Assembly (NCBI RefSeq): GCF_900099935.1
Contig: NZ_FNEK01000018.1
Span: 27,523 to 91,522, forward strand
DNA from: Aliiruegeria lutimaris
GTDB taxonomy: Bacteria > Pseudomonadota > Alphaproteobacteria > Rhodobacterales > Rhodobacteraceae
Length of the DNA: 64,000 bases
Direction of reading: 5' to 3'
In this document: piece by piece, positions 55,137 to 63,651 of the stretch
Position numbering within the stretch: the stretch's first letter is position 1
How the letters are laid out: every line of letters begins with the position of its first letter
Position numbers and translations under genes: made by a program
The notes under the pieces: generated by a model
Databases searched by the model: none
What the model saw: only the letters and a program-made list of their open reading frames with translations
What the model was told of the DNA's origin: nothing

Positions 55137-55961
55137 TCAGATTTGCCAGACGCGCGGCGGAACCGTGCCCCTGATATGTGTCAACAGCTTGACCATCTGC
55201 CGCCGCAGTGGCCAGGCGTCGCGCGCCATCAGACGCACCAGGCAGCGCCCGTCCCAGCCGGAGGCCTCCGCCGAAACACCCGGCTCGTCGAGCAGGCGCC
55301 GCACCGACCCGAGCGCGTCTTCCGCCCCCGGCGCCACCAGCGCCAGAAGCGCGACCGCACGCGCATCGCCCAACATCGCCGGATTGCCCGCCATGGCAAG
55401 CCCCGCGCGATCAAGCCGCACGCTGTCGACCAGCACCGGCCGGCCATAACGCAGCACCTCGCGGCGATCGGTCAGCCGCATCTGTCGGACCGTCTCGCCC
55501 ATTGCCGCCCGGCCAAGAACCAGCGTCTCGCAGAACAGAAGGCGGGCATCTCCGTCAAGCTCGATCCGCGTCCGGCGATCCATCGACGAGCGGTCGAACA
55601 GGATTGTCTCCTGCGGCAACCAGTCGAGCGAGGCCCCCGCACCGGCCGACAGATGACACAGGACCGCCGCCGCGCCGCCCGAGGACTCGTAGGCCCGCTC
55701 GGCGGTCTGCGTCGTCCCGGTCACCTGCCCGCCAGCGGCCAGATCCAGGCGAAACTCCAGCTGATCGCCCCCGGTCAGGCCACCGGCCGTGTTCAGGAAC
55801 ACCACCTCCGGCGGGCCCGGCACCTGCGGCAGCATCGCCTTCGCACAACCCGATTGATGCAGGTCCTTCAGCCGTGTCCGGCCGCCACTGAAGGCAAACC
55901 CGACCCGGGCACTGCCGCGAGCGCGCTGAAGTTTCCGATCTGTCGGTTCGATGTCGAACAT
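55137..55961 (-). CDS. ureD: Urease accessory protein UreD
   Basis: The 274-residue protein is the scaffold for the UreDFG activation complex. The family motifs are [36 protein letters not shown] and [10 protein letters not shown]. The ATG at 55961 ([10 protein letters not shown]) fits the family; the longer in-frame sequence upstream would include the palindromic control region. It is the first gene of the leftward operon D-A-x-B-x-C-x-x-E-F-G. Confidence 0.93.
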   Translation of the reverse strand: MFDIEPTDRKLQRARGSARVGFAFSGGRTRLKDLHQSGCAKAMLPQVPGPPEVVFLNTAGGLTGGDQLEFRLDLAAGGQVTGTTQTAERAYESSGGAAAVLCHLSAGAGASLDWLPQETILFDRSSMDRRTRIELDGDARLLFCETLVLGRAAMGETVRQMRLTDRREVLRYGRPVLVDSVRLDRAGLAMAGNPAMLGDARAVALLALVAPGAEDALGSVRRLLDEPGVSAEASGWDGRCLVRLMARDAWPLRRQMVKLLTHIRGTVPPRVWQI

Positions 55962-55997
55962 TGGGTGCCTATAAATCTCGACGGACACTAACGTGAA

Positions 55998-56026
55998 GCA
56001 CCAAATGCTGCAATGCAGCATGGTGC
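55998..56026. promoter_or_regulatory. Nested palindrome upstream of ureD
   Basis: A 29-bp imperfect palindrome has outer arms GCACC/GGTGC (55998-56002 and 56022-56026) and an inner perfect dyad ATGCTGCA-A-TGCAGCAT (56005-56021). It lies 37-65 bp before the ureD start codon. The outer arms resemble halves of an NtrC site (GCAC...GTGC), but spacing is longer than usual. It could equally form a hairpin in the mRNA leader. It is the only strong symmetric element before the urease operon. Confidence 0.55.
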
Positions 56027-56147
56027 AATCTCCCCCTTCGATGCTCAATTTTCCGCTCACTGCTTGAATTTCAGGCAAGCGATCCGGCCAATTGCAGCCG
56101 GTCGCGCTCTGGTATCACCGCAAACGCTGGGCTAAGCCTTCCTCATC

Positions 56148-57191
56148 ATGACCCAGACCCTGACGCTCCGCCGCCCCGACGACTGGCACCTGCACCTGCG
56201 CGATGGCGCGGTCCTGCAGGCTGTCCTCCCTGACACCGCACGCGATTTCGCCCGCGCGATCATCATGCCGAACCTGGTGCCGCCCGTCGTAACTTCCGCC
56301 GACGCAATGGCCTATCGCGACCGCATCCTTGCCGCACTGCCGGAAGGGGCGGATTTCACGCCGTTGATGACCCTCTACCTGACCGAAGCGACGGACCCGG
56401 CAGACGTGATCGCCGCCCACGCCTCGGGCATGATCACCGCGGTCAAGCTCTACCCGGCCGGCGCCACGACCAACTCTGCCTCCGGCGTGCGCGATTTCGA
56501 CAAGGTCCGCGGCGTTCTGGAAGCCATGGCCGAGGCGGGCGTTCCGCTCTGCGTGCATGGTGAGGTCACCCGCGCCGAGGTCGACATCTTCGACCGCGAA
56601 GCGGTGTTCATCGACGAGGTGCTGGACCCGATCCGCCGCAAGACACCCGGCCTGAGGGTGGTCATGGAGCATATCACAACCTCGGACGCCTGCGACTATC
56701 TCCGCTCGAGCGACGGCTCGCTGGGCGCCACGATCACCACCCACCACCTGATGATCAACCGCAACCACATCCTCGTGGGCGGTATCAAACCCCATTACTA
56801 CTGCCTGCCCGTCGCCAAGCGCGAAAGCCACCGCGAGGCGCTGGTCGAACTGGCCACTTCCGGATTCGAGCAAGTCTTTCTCGGCACAGACTCGGCCCCG
56901 CACACGCAGGCCAACAAGGAATGCGCCTGCGGCTGCGCCGGCGTCTACTCTGCCCCGGTCACCATGCCCTGCCTCACGCAAGTCTTCGACGAGGCGGGTG
57001 CCCTGGACAGGCTCGAAGCCTTCGCCTCGCTGAACGGCCCGGCCTTCTACGGCATGGCCCCGAACGCGGAGACCATGACCCTCGAAAAGGGCGATGCGCT
57101 GGATACCCCGGCCCCGCTGCAAACCGGCGACGGCCCCATCGTGGTCTTCGATCCGGGCAAACCCGTGCTCTGGCGGGTGCAAAGGGACTAG
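56148..57191 (+). CDS. pyrC: Dihydroorotase
   Basis: The 347-residue zinc enzyme closes carbamoyl aspartate to dihydroorotate in pyrimidine synthesis. It is the class II (E. coli PyrC) type: [10 protein letters not shown] with zinc histidines, [13 protein letters not shown] with the lysine that is carboxylated, [15 protein letters not shown], and FLGTDSAPH with the catalytic Asp. It is followed by a long hairpin and then pyrE, which catalyses the step after dihydroorotate oxidation. Confidence 0.95.
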   Translation: MTQTLTLRRPDDWHLHLRDGAVLQAVLPDTARDFARAIIMPNLVPPVVTSADAMAYRDRILAALPEGADFTPLMTLYLTEATDPADVIAAHASGMITAVKLYPAGATTNSASGVRDFDKVRGVLEAMAEAGVPLCVHGEVTRAEVDIFDREAVFIDEVLDPIRRKTPGLRVVMEHITTSDACDYLRSSDGSLGATITTHHLMINRNHILVGGIKPHYYCLPVAKRESHREALVELATSGFEQVFLGTDSAPHTQANKECACGCAGVYSAPVTMPCLTQVFDEAGALDRLEAFASLNGPAFYGMAPNAETMTLEKGDALDTPAPLQTGDGPIVVFDPGKPVLWRVQRD

Positions 57192-57208
57192 CCTTTTCTT
57201 CTGACCGG

Positions 57209-57280
57209 AAATATCCCCGCCGGAGGCAAGAAGACTCACGTCCCGCCAGAAGATTTCATGCCTCCGGCGGGGATATTTTT
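57209..57280 (+). terminator. 19-bp perfect hairpin with T tail between pyrC and pyrE (dispersed-repeat type)
   Basis: AAATATCCCCGCCGGAGGC (57209-57227) is the exact complement of GCCTCCGGCGGGGATATTT (57260-57278), with a 32-nt loop and a TTTTT run at 57276-57280. It works as a terminator or attenuator for pyrC. The block CCGGCGGGGATATTT, often followed by AAAGATGAAG as here (57283-57292), is to my knowledge a common intergenic repeat in Rhodobacteraceae. Confidence 0.8.
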
Positions 57281-57304
57281 AGAAAGATGAAGAAAGGGCC
57301 CGAA

Positions 57305-57979
57305 ATGATCCCGACGACCCATCCCGATGACGCGACCATGGCCCGGATCTCGGCCGGCATGCTGCTGGAGATCGGCGCGGTGCATTTCAACGCCTCAGAG
57401 CCTTTCACTCTCGCCTCAGGCCTGCCCTCGCCCACCTATATCGACTGCCGCAAGCTGATCTCCTATCCGCGCATCCGTTCGACGCTGATGGATTTCCTGA
57501 CTGCAAAGGTGATGCGCGACGCCGGCTTCGAGGCCTTTACCAATATCGCCGGAGGCGAAACCGCGGGCATCCCCTTCGCCGCGCTGGTGGCCGAGCGGAT
57601 GGGCCTGCCGATGACCTATGTCCGCAAGAAGCCCAAGGGCTATGGCCGCAACGCCCGTATCGAGGGTGTCATGGGCGAACAGGACAGGGTTCTGCTGGTC
57701 GAGGACCTGACGACCGATGGTGGCTCAAAGCTGAGCTTCGTCGATGCGATCCGCGACACCGGCGCGTCCTGTGCGCATACGGCCGTGATCTTCTATTACG
57801 GCATTTTCCCCGAGACGATCAAAACGCTCGGCGATCACGGCGTCAGCCTGCACAGCCTGTGCACCTGGCATGACGTGCTGGCGGAGGCCCGGCGGCAGCA
57901 GGCATTCGATTCGCACACCCTGAGCGAAGTCGAGGCCTTCCTGAACGATCCGAGGGCGTGGCAGGCCGCCAGGAGTTGA
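57305..57979 (+). CDS. pyrE: Orotate phosphoribosyltransferase
   Basis: The 224-residue enzyme transfers ribose phosphate from PRPP to orotate. The PRPP-binding loop is [14 protein letters not shown], with [33 protein letters not shown] upstream. The ATG at 57305 follows AAGGGC; an in-frame ATG at 57287 lies within the repeat and is less likely. The loop between strands and a C-terminal extension (to ARS) are as in other alphaproteobacterial enzymes. Confidence 0.93.
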   Translation: MIPTTHPDDATMARISAGMLLEIGAVHFNASEPFTLASGLPSPTYIDCRKLISYPRIRSTLMDFLTAKVMRDAGFEAFTNIAGGETAGIPFAALVAERMGLPMTYVRKKPKGYGRNARIEGVMGEQDRVLLVEDLTTDGGSKLSFVDAIRDTGASCAHTAVIFYYGIFPETIKTLGDHGVSLHSLCTWHDVLAEARRQQAFDSHTLSEVEAFLNDPRAWQAARS

Positions 57980-58004
57980 ACGAGCGCGGCGCGTCGTCAC
58001 GCGC

Positions 58005-58036
58005 GGCGGGAAATTGCCGACGAGAAATTTCCCGCC
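58005..58036 (+). terminator. Hairpin after pyrE
   Basis: GGCGGGAAATT (58005-58015) pairs with AATTTCCCGCC (58026-58036), an 11-bp stem with a 10-nt loop. No T run follows, so it may be an mRNA end-stabilising or rho-linked structure. Confidence 0.5.
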
Positions 58037-58060
58037 TCCTGGTCGACTTTCTGCCAGATG

Positions 58061-58124
58061 TTGACGGATGGCGCCACACTAACACAATATGGGGTGAGCT
58101 CCGTCCACCCACAATTTGTCCACA
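58061..58124 (+). promoter_or_regulatory. Likely dnaB promoter with an adjacent DnaA-box-like site
   Basis: A sigma-70-like pair TTGACG (58061-58066) and CAATAT (58085-58090) has an 18-bp spacer. Downstream, TTGTCCACA (58116-58124) differs from the DnaA box TTATCCACA by one base and lies 73 bp before the dnaB start. Control of the replicative helicase gene by DnaA would be logical but is untested. Confidence 0.45.
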
Positions 58125-58196
58125 AGTTTATACATTTTGACCGGGCCACTGGCGGATCTGTATGACACGGGGATACGAAAAACGGGCAGTGCAGTG

Positions 58197-59714
58197 ATGA
58201 ATGAACTGACGGCGGTGGGCGAGGCCGTACCGGAATTGGCAGCGCGGGCAAGCACGGGCAGTGCAGTGGAGCAGATAGCTCCCCATAATATCGAGGCCGA
58301 GCAGCAGCTGCTGGGCGCGATCCTGACGAATAACGATGTATTCGACAGGGTCGCGTCCGTTATCACCGAGGAGCATTTCTATGACCCGGTGCATGCGAAG
58401 ATTTACGAGGTCGCCAAGGCGCGCATCGCCAAGAACCTGCAGGCAACGCCGGTCACGCTGAAAGCGTTTCTCGAGGATCACCCCGGGCTGCAGGAGCTCG
58501 GTGGGCCAGCCTATCTTGCGAAGCTGGCCGGCAACGCCATCGCCAGCTTTGCCGCTGGAGACTACGCCCAGATCATCTACGACCTCGCCATCCGCCGCGA
58601 ACTGATGGCGCTCGGCAAGAATATCGCCGCCCAGGCCGCAAATGTGGATGTTGAATCCGAGCCGCGCGAACAGATCGTGCAGGCCGAACAGGCGCTCTAC
58701 AAGCTGGGCGAAGCCGGCAAGAGCGATACCGGTTTCCAGAGCTTCCTCAAGGCGGTCACCGATGCCGTGCAGATGGCCCATGCTGCCTACCAGCGCGAAG
58801 GCGGGCTCGCCGGCATCTCGACCGGGCTGAAAGATCTCGACAAGAAACTCGGCGGGCTGCACCCCTCGGACCTGCTGATTCTCGCCGGCCGCCCCTCCAT
58901 GGGCAAGACGTCGCTGGCCTGTAACATCGCCTTCAACATCGCCAAGGTCTACAAGCGCGGGCTGCGTCCGGACGGGCGCGAAGGCGCGGTGAATGGAGGC
59001 GTGGTGGGCTTCTACTCGCTCGAAATGTCGGCCGAACAGCTTGCTTCGCGGATCCTGTCCGAAGCCTCGCGCATTCCTTCCCACAAGATCCGCCGCGGCG
59101 ACATGACGGAGGAGGAGTTCCGCCGCTTCGTCTCCGCCGCCAAGGATCTGGAAGCCTGCCCGCTCTTCATCGACGACACGCCGGCCCTGCCGATCTCGCA
59201 GCTGGCCGCCCGCGCACGCCGTCTGAAACGAACCCACGGGCTTGATGCGCTTTTCATCGACTACCTCCAGCTCGTCCGCCCTGCCACGGCCAAGGACAGC
59301 CGGGTTAACGAGGTGTCGGAAATCACCCAAGGTTTGAAAGCCATCGCCAAGGAGCTGAACATCCCGGTCATCGCGCTCTCGCAGCTCTCGCGCCAGGTGG
59401 AGAACCGCGACGACAAGCGTCCACAGCTCTCGGACCTGCGGGAATCGGGCTCGATCGAGCAGGACGCGGACGTGGTGATGTTCGTCTACCGGGGCGAATA
59501 CTACAAGGAACGCGAGAAGCCGCCCGAGAACGACACCGAACGCATGGCCGCCTGGATGGAGGAGATGGAGTCGTTGCACGGCAAGGCCGATGTGATCATC
59601 GGCAAGCAGCGTCATGGCCCCATCGGCGACGTCTCGCTGGCCTTCGAGGGCGAGTTCACCAAGTTCAGCGATCTGGTGCAGCCCTGGCAGCAGGATGGCG
59701 ACGGGTATCAGTAA
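58197..59714 (+). CDS. dnaB: Replicative DNA helicase DnaB
   Basis: The 505-residue hexameric helicase opens the replication fork. The N-domain starts APHNIEAEQQLLGAILTNNDVFDRV; the RecA-like core has Walker A GRPSMGKTSLA, GFYSLEMSAEQLASRILSE, FIDYLQLV (Walker B) and LRESGSIEQDADVVMFVYR. An insertion VYKRGLRPDGREGAVNGG after Walker A is typical of Rhodobacterales DnaB. The ATG at 58197 fits the family start; the in-frame ATG-like codons upstream lie in the control region. No intein. Confidence 0.96.
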   Translation: MNELTAVGEAVPELAARASTGSAVEQIAPHNIEAEQQLLGAILTNNDVFDRVASVITEEHFYDPVHAKIYEVAKARIAKNLQATPVTLKAFLEDHPGLQELGGPAYLAKLAGNAIASFAAGDYAQIIYDLAIRRELMALGKNIAAQAANVDVESEPREQIVQAEQALYKLGEAGKSDTGFQSFLKAVTDAVQMAHAAYQREGGLAGISTGLKDLDKKLGGLHPSDLLILAGRPSMGKTSLACNIAFNIAKVYKRGLRPDGREGAVNGGVVGFYSLEMSAEQLASRILSEASRIPSHKIRRGDMTEEEFRRFVSAAKDLEACPLFIDDTPALPISQLAARARRLKRTHGLDALFIDYLQLVRPATAKDSRVNEVSEITQGLKAIAKELNIPVIALSQLSRQVENRDDKRPQLSDLRESGSIEQDADVVMFVYRGEYYKEREKPPENDTERMAAWMEEMESLHGKADVIIGKQRHGPIGDVSLAFEGEFTKFSDLVQPWQQDGDGYQ

Positions 59715-60221
59715 TCCGAACGGATGGTGCATGGGCCACGGCGCTTCCCCGAAGCCGGGCACGGCACGAAGGATGATACCGAACCGCGGCCAGGGTCAGC
59801 AATTCCGACCCGACAGTCAGCTGAGGCTATCGATCAGATGTTCGGTGGTTTGATAGGAAAGCGCCCGTTCGCTGTCCTTTCTGCTCCGGCAATCCGAAAC
59901 GCTTGCAGAATTCCAACGACGCGTTTGAGGTCCGAACAGCGAATCCCGGGGGGATCCGTGCTCCCCTTCTGCGAATTGAAAGCGACGCGTATATGTGCCG
60001 GAGCCGCTGCTCGGTCATCCGGCACGAGAAAGAGTAAAATGCAAAACGGGGAACAGCCCCGCCGGCCACCAACATGGATCGGATCGGTATTGGCCGTAAG
60101 ACTGAATGCACCCGCGTCAGGAGGCAAGCCACTTCAACAAATTCGTCACGCAATTCACCCCGACGCAGGAGCTGTAACGTTCAGGCGGCACCTCGCAACG
60201 GTCGCGCAAGAACCATTGATT
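59715..60221. other. 507-bp stretch between dnaB and a convergent gene; no intact gene
   Basis: No frame with a credible start and family was found. A minus-strand frame at about 59834-60127 (CILLFLVPDDRAAAPAHIRVAF) faintly recalls the linker before a LuxR-type DNA-binding domain, followed by scrambled sequence, so it may be a decayed regulator. This is too weak to call. Confidence 0.35.
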
Positions 60222-60641
60222 TCAGCGAGCGAATCCGCTGATCTGCGGCATGAATGTCGGCGAAAATGGCGCAAGCACTTCCTTCAGGTCGTCGCCCGCC
60301 GGCCCATATACCGCGACCGAGGTGATCGAGAAGGTCTGCATGAACTCTTCGGCGAAGTTGGCACCGAAATTGCCCATATGCGTCATCGCGGCCGCATTGT
60401 CGGCGTAGCGTTCCGAGATATGCACCTGATCGCCATCGCCCATGTAGTCGTAGACGAGAGCACCTGGCTCGTTCGCCTGCGTCGCGGCGACCATCCGATC
60501 CAGAAGCGGCTTCACCGCGTCTGCCTGGCCGGCATTGACCGTCATCGTGATGTGCCAATGCACGTCATCCGCACTTTGGCCCTCGGCAAAAGCAGCTCCC
60601 GCAGCAAGGGCAGCTATGGCGACTGTTGGAAAAAGTTTCAT
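60222..60641 (-). CDS. Secreted ABM-fold (antibiotic biosynthesis monooxygenase-like) protein
   Basis: The 139-residue product has a signal peptide (MKLFPTVAIAALAAGAAFA|EGQ), rare for this family. The rest matches the dimeric alpha/beta barrel of ABM-type monooxygenases: VHWHITMTVNAGQADAVKPLLDRMVAATQANEPGALVYDY and QVHISERYADNAAAMTHMGNF. Family members oxidise quinone-like or haem substrates without cofactor or act as simple binding proteins. AAGGACC precedes the ATG at 60641. It is alone, convergent with dnaB. A longer frame running through it from 61673 is chance. Confidence 0.8.
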   Translation of the reverse strand: MKLFPTVAIAALAAGAAFAEGQSADDVHWHITMTVNAGQADAVKPLLDRMVAATQANEPGALVYDYMGDGDQVHISERYADNAAAMTHMGNFGANFAEEFMQTFSITSVAVYGPAGDDLKEVLAPFSPTFMPQISGFAR

Positions 60642-60921
60642 TGTATGGTCCTTATGAATAGATCCAGCAAGGGTGGAGTATACACCGCCGCAAATCAACC
60701 TTTGGTAGTCCGGGCCACTCAAACACACCTGTCGGCATCCAGCGCTGTGCACAGGTCCAACAATCCCGAAAACGCCACACAGATTTGGGGTTCGGCCGGA
60801 TGGCGACAACGTCTGTGACGGGAGCTTCCATCGGAAATCAGTACCAACCCACCAATGGGACCAAGGTTTCGAGCATCGAACCAATCGGACTAGCCGTCGA
60901 GCCTTTGAAGCGGACAATCGC
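60642..60921. other. Intergenic region upstream of a plus-strand hairpin; no gene seen
   Basis: This 280-bp stretch contains the promoter of the ABM-type gene on its left side. No open frame was supported. The terminator at its right end suggests it could also carry a short plus-strand transcript. Confidence 0.35.
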
Positions 60922-60946
60922 ACGCTCCCTTCAATGGAGCGTTTTG
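60922..60946 (+). terminator. Orphan rho-independent terminator
   Basis: ACGCTCC (60922-60928) pairs with GGAGCGT (60936-60942), loop CTTCAAT, followed by TTTT. No plus-strand gene ends before it within 1.2 kb, so it may end a small RNA or protect alr from upstream transcription. Confidence 0.5.
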
Positions 60947-61070
60947 GTAGAAGTCCGCCACCCGAGCGAGACGGGTCCTTGTGACCAGCGCAGTCCTCCG
61001 GACGCATCTCATCCCCCGAACCCGAGCGTTTCCCCTTGACCTCCCGCACCGGAATGGCAGAACCGACCCC

Positions 61071-62120
61071 ATGGCGACTGGTACTCTCACGATTGATCTC
61101 GACGCGATTGCCGCGAACTGGCAAGCGCTGAATTCCCTCTCCGGCGATACGGTTGAAACCGGCGCCGTGGTCAAGGCAGATGGCTATGGGCTGGGTGCGG
61201 CCCGTGCCGCACGGACACTCGCACGCGCAGGCGCGCGGAAATTCTTCGTGGCTGCGGCCGAGGAAGGCGCGGCGGTGCGCGAAGCGCTTGGGCGCGGGCC
61301 GGATATCTTCATCTTCGGCGGGCATATGGCGGGCGACACGGAAATGATCCACGATCTGGATCTGGTGCCGATGCTCAACTCCATCGACCAGCTCACCCGC
61401 CATTTCGAAGCCCTGCCCGGCGCCGCTTTCGGCATCCAGCTCGACAGCGGCATGAACCGGCTCGGCTTGGAGCCAGCGGAATGGGCGGCGGTTTCGGAGC
61501 TTGCAGTTTCCCAATCCCCGAAGCTCATCATGAGCCACCTGGCCAGCGCCGACGAGCCCGACTCGCCCCAGAACGCCGACCAACTCCGCCAGTTCCGCGA
61601 GATGACCGACGGGCTGGACGTGCCCCGCTCGCTCTCGGCCACCGGTGGCACGCTGCTCGGCCCGGACTATCATTTCGACGTCACCCGCCCCGGTATCGGC
61701 CTCTATGGCGGCCTGCCCTTCGCAGAGGCGAAACCGGTCGTCCGGCTCTCCCTGCCGGTGATCCAGACCCGCCTCGTCGCGCCGGGCGAGACCGTGGGCT
61801 ATAACGCGACCTGGAGCGCGCCGGAAGAAAAACTGATCGCCACGGTCGCCGCCGGTTACGCGGACGGGATCCTTCGGGCGATTTCGAACAAGGCCGATCT
61901 CTATTTCAACGGCACCCCCTGTCCCATTGTCGGCAGGGTCTCGATGGACCTCATCACGGTCGACATCTCGGCCCTGGGCGAAGTCCCGCCCGCACTCGAC
62001 ATCCTGTGTGCGGAACAGGGCGTAGACGATCTTGCAAACGCCGCCGGAACCATTGGCTACGAGATCCTCACCTCGCTCGGCGCTCGCTACGAACGCAAGA
62101 CGATCGGCGGCTTCGCGTGA
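61071..62120 (+). CDS. alr: Alanine racemase
   Basis: The 349-residue PLP enzyme makes D-alanine for peptidoglycan. The lysine that binds PLP is in [12 protein letters not shown]; the C-terminal beta domain has the catalytic tyrosine segment VGYNATW and the strand [19 protein letters not shown] at 61071 gives the family start ([13 protein letters not shown]). The last four bases overlap mlaE (GTGA), so the wall gene is coupled to an outer-membrane lipid transport pair. Confidence 0.94.
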   Translation: MATGTLTIDLDAIAANWQALNSLSGDTVETGAVVKADGYGLGAARAARTLARAGARKFFVAAAEEGAAVREALGRGPDIFIFGGHMAGDTEMIHDLDLVPMLNSIDQLTRHFEALPGAAFGIQLDSGMNRLGLEPAEWAAVSELAVSQSPKLIMSHLASADEPDSPQNADQLRQFREMTDGLDVPRSLSATGGTLLGPDYHFDVTRPGIGLYGGLPFAEAKPVVRLSLPVIQTRLVAPGETVGYNATWSAPEEKLIATVAAGYADGILRAISNKADLYFNGTPCPIVGRVSMDLITVDISALGEVPPALDILCAEQGVDDLANAAGTIGYEILTSLGARYERKTIGGFA

Positions 62121-62908
62121 GCGCGGCCCTGCTGACCCGCCCGCTTGCCGCGATCGGTCGGCCGGTCCTGGCGGGGCTGGCCAGCGTAGGGCGCATGGTG
62201 CTGTTTGCCGTCGCGGTCTTCAGCCACCTGTTCCGCCCGCCCTGGTACTGGCGCGAGTTTGCCCATGCGGTGATGACCATCGGCTGGTACTCGCTGCCCG
62301 TTGTCGGCCTGACCGCGCTTTTCACCGGCGGCGCGCTAGCGCTGCAGATCTATGACGGTTCCTCCCGCTTCTCCGCCGAGGCCGCCGTTCCCTCCATCGT
62401 CGCCATCGGCATGGCGCGCGAGCTTGGCCCCGTGCTCGGCGGCCTCATGGTCGCGGCCCGCGTCGCCTCCTCCATCGCTGCCGAGATCGGCACGATGAAG
62501 GTCACCGAGCAGATCGACGCTCTGGTCACGCTCTCGACCAACCCGATCAAGTATCTCGCCGTGCCGCGCGTGCTCGCCGCAACGGTGACAGTGCCCGTTC
62601 TTGTCGCCGTGGGTGATTCCATCGGCATCATGGGCGGCTGGCTGGTCGGCGTGAACCGGCTGGACTTCAACTCCGCCGCCTATCTCAAGAACACCGTCGA
62701 CTTCCTGGAGGCCGCCGACGTTGCCTCCGGGGTGGCCAAGGGCGCTGTCTTCGGCTTCCTCGTCGCGCTCATGGGCTGCTACTACGGCATGAATTCGGGC
62801 CGCGGCGCCCAAGGCGTTGGCAAGGCGACCAAGCTCGCCGTGGTCTCGGCCTCCGTGCTCATCCTCGGCTCCAACTACATTCTGACGGAGCTGTTTTTCT
62901 CGGCATGA
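62117..62908 (+). CDS. mlaE: MlaE-type lipid ABC transporter permease
   Basis: The 263-residue membrane protein is the permease of a phospholipid-trafficking ABC system. It starts with GTG at 62117 within the alr stop. Hydrophobic helices and the family signatures [47 protein letters not shown] and [31 protein letters not shown] are clear. It partners with the next gene; the MCE substrate-binding protein (MlaD) is not in this window. Confidence 0.93.
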   Translation: MSAALLTRPLAAIGRPVLAGLASVGRMVLFAVAVFSHLFRPPWYWREFAHAVMTIGWYSLPVVGLTALFTGGALALQIYDGSSRFSAEAAVPSIVAIGMARELGPVLGGLMVAARVASSIAAEIGTMKVTEQIDALVTLSTNPIKYLAVPRVLAATVTVPVLVAVGDSIGIMGGWLVGVNRLDFNSAAYLKNTVDFLEAADVASGVAKGAVFGFLVALMGCYYGMNSGRGAQGVGKATKLAVVSASVLILGSNYILTELFFSA

Positions 62909-63651
62909 TCCAGCTCGACAATGTTCATAAGGCCTTTGGCGAAAAACGCGTCCTGCGCGGCGTCACCCTCGAAGTGCCGCGCGGCGAGAGCATGGTCATC
63001 ATCGGCGGCTCCGGCACAGGAAAATCGGTCGCGCTGAAGTGCATCCTCGGCCTCGTGCGCCCCGATAGCGGCACGATCACGCTGGATGGCCAACCTGTCG
63101 ACAAGGGTGATCGGGACGATTTCCTCGCCCGTTTTGGCATGCTCTTCCAGGGCGCTGCGCTCTTCGACAGCCTGACCGTCTGGCAAAACGTGGCTTTCCG
63201 CCTGCTGCGCGGCAACCAGAAGCTGCCCAAAACACAGGCGCGCGAAATTGCCATCGAGAAGCTGCGCCGCGTCGGGCTGACACCGGAAACCGCCGACCTG
63301 TATCCCGCCGAGCTTTCGGGCGGCATGCAGAAGCGCGTGGGCCTCGCCCGCGCCATTGCGGCCGATCCGGAAGTGATCTTCTTCGACGAACCCACCACCG
63401 GGCTGGACCCGATCATGGCCGGCGTCATCAACGAACTGATCCGCGAAATCGTGGTCGAGATGGGCGCCACCGCCATGACCATCACCCATGACATGACCTC
63501 AGTGCGCGCCATCGCCGACGATGTCGCCATGTTGCATGACGGGGTGATCAAGTGGACCGGGACGGTGGTGGAAATAGACAGCTGCGCCGACCCTTACGTG
63601 CAGCAATTCATCCACGGCCGCGCCGAAGGGCCGATCGAGGCGGTACGCTAG
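62905..63651 (+). CDS. mlaF: MlaF-type lipid ABC transporter ATPase
   Basis: The 248-residue ATPase energises lipid transport. Walker A is GGSGTGKSVALK, the signature is ELSGGMQKRVGLARAIA and Walker B is VIFFDEPTTGLDPIM, with THD as switch. The ATG overlaps the mlaE stop. The C-terminus ends GPIEAVR just where an IS630-type sequence begins: the TAG stop (63649-63651) contains the TA dinucleotide typical of IS630 targets, so the original 3' end may have been altered. Confidence 0.93.
   Translation: MIQLDNVHKAFGEKRVLRGVTLEVPRGESMVIIGGSGTGKSVALKCILGLVRPDSGTITLDGQPVDKGDRDDFLARFGMLFQGAALFDSLTVWQNVAFRLLRGNQKLPKTQAREIAIEKLRRVGLTPETADLYPAELSGGMQKRVGLARAIAADPEVIFFDEPTTGLDPIMAGVINELIREIVVEMGATAMTITHDMTSVRAIADDVAMLHDGVIKWTGTVVEIDSCADPYVQQFIHGRAEGPIEAVR

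Noticed and set aside
58128..59762. A 544-codon frame opposite dnaB
   Set aside because: Antisense shadow of a strongly conserved helicase gene.
59834..60127. Minus-strand frame resembling a LuxR-type regulator remnant
   Set aside because: Similarity is limited to a linker-like segment; the helix-turn-helix cannot be found, so it is not called.
60642..61673. In-frame extension of the ABM-type gene upstream to 61673
   Set aside because: The extension is antisense to alr and lacks protein-like sequence; a signal peptide and ribosome binding site mark the real start at 60641.
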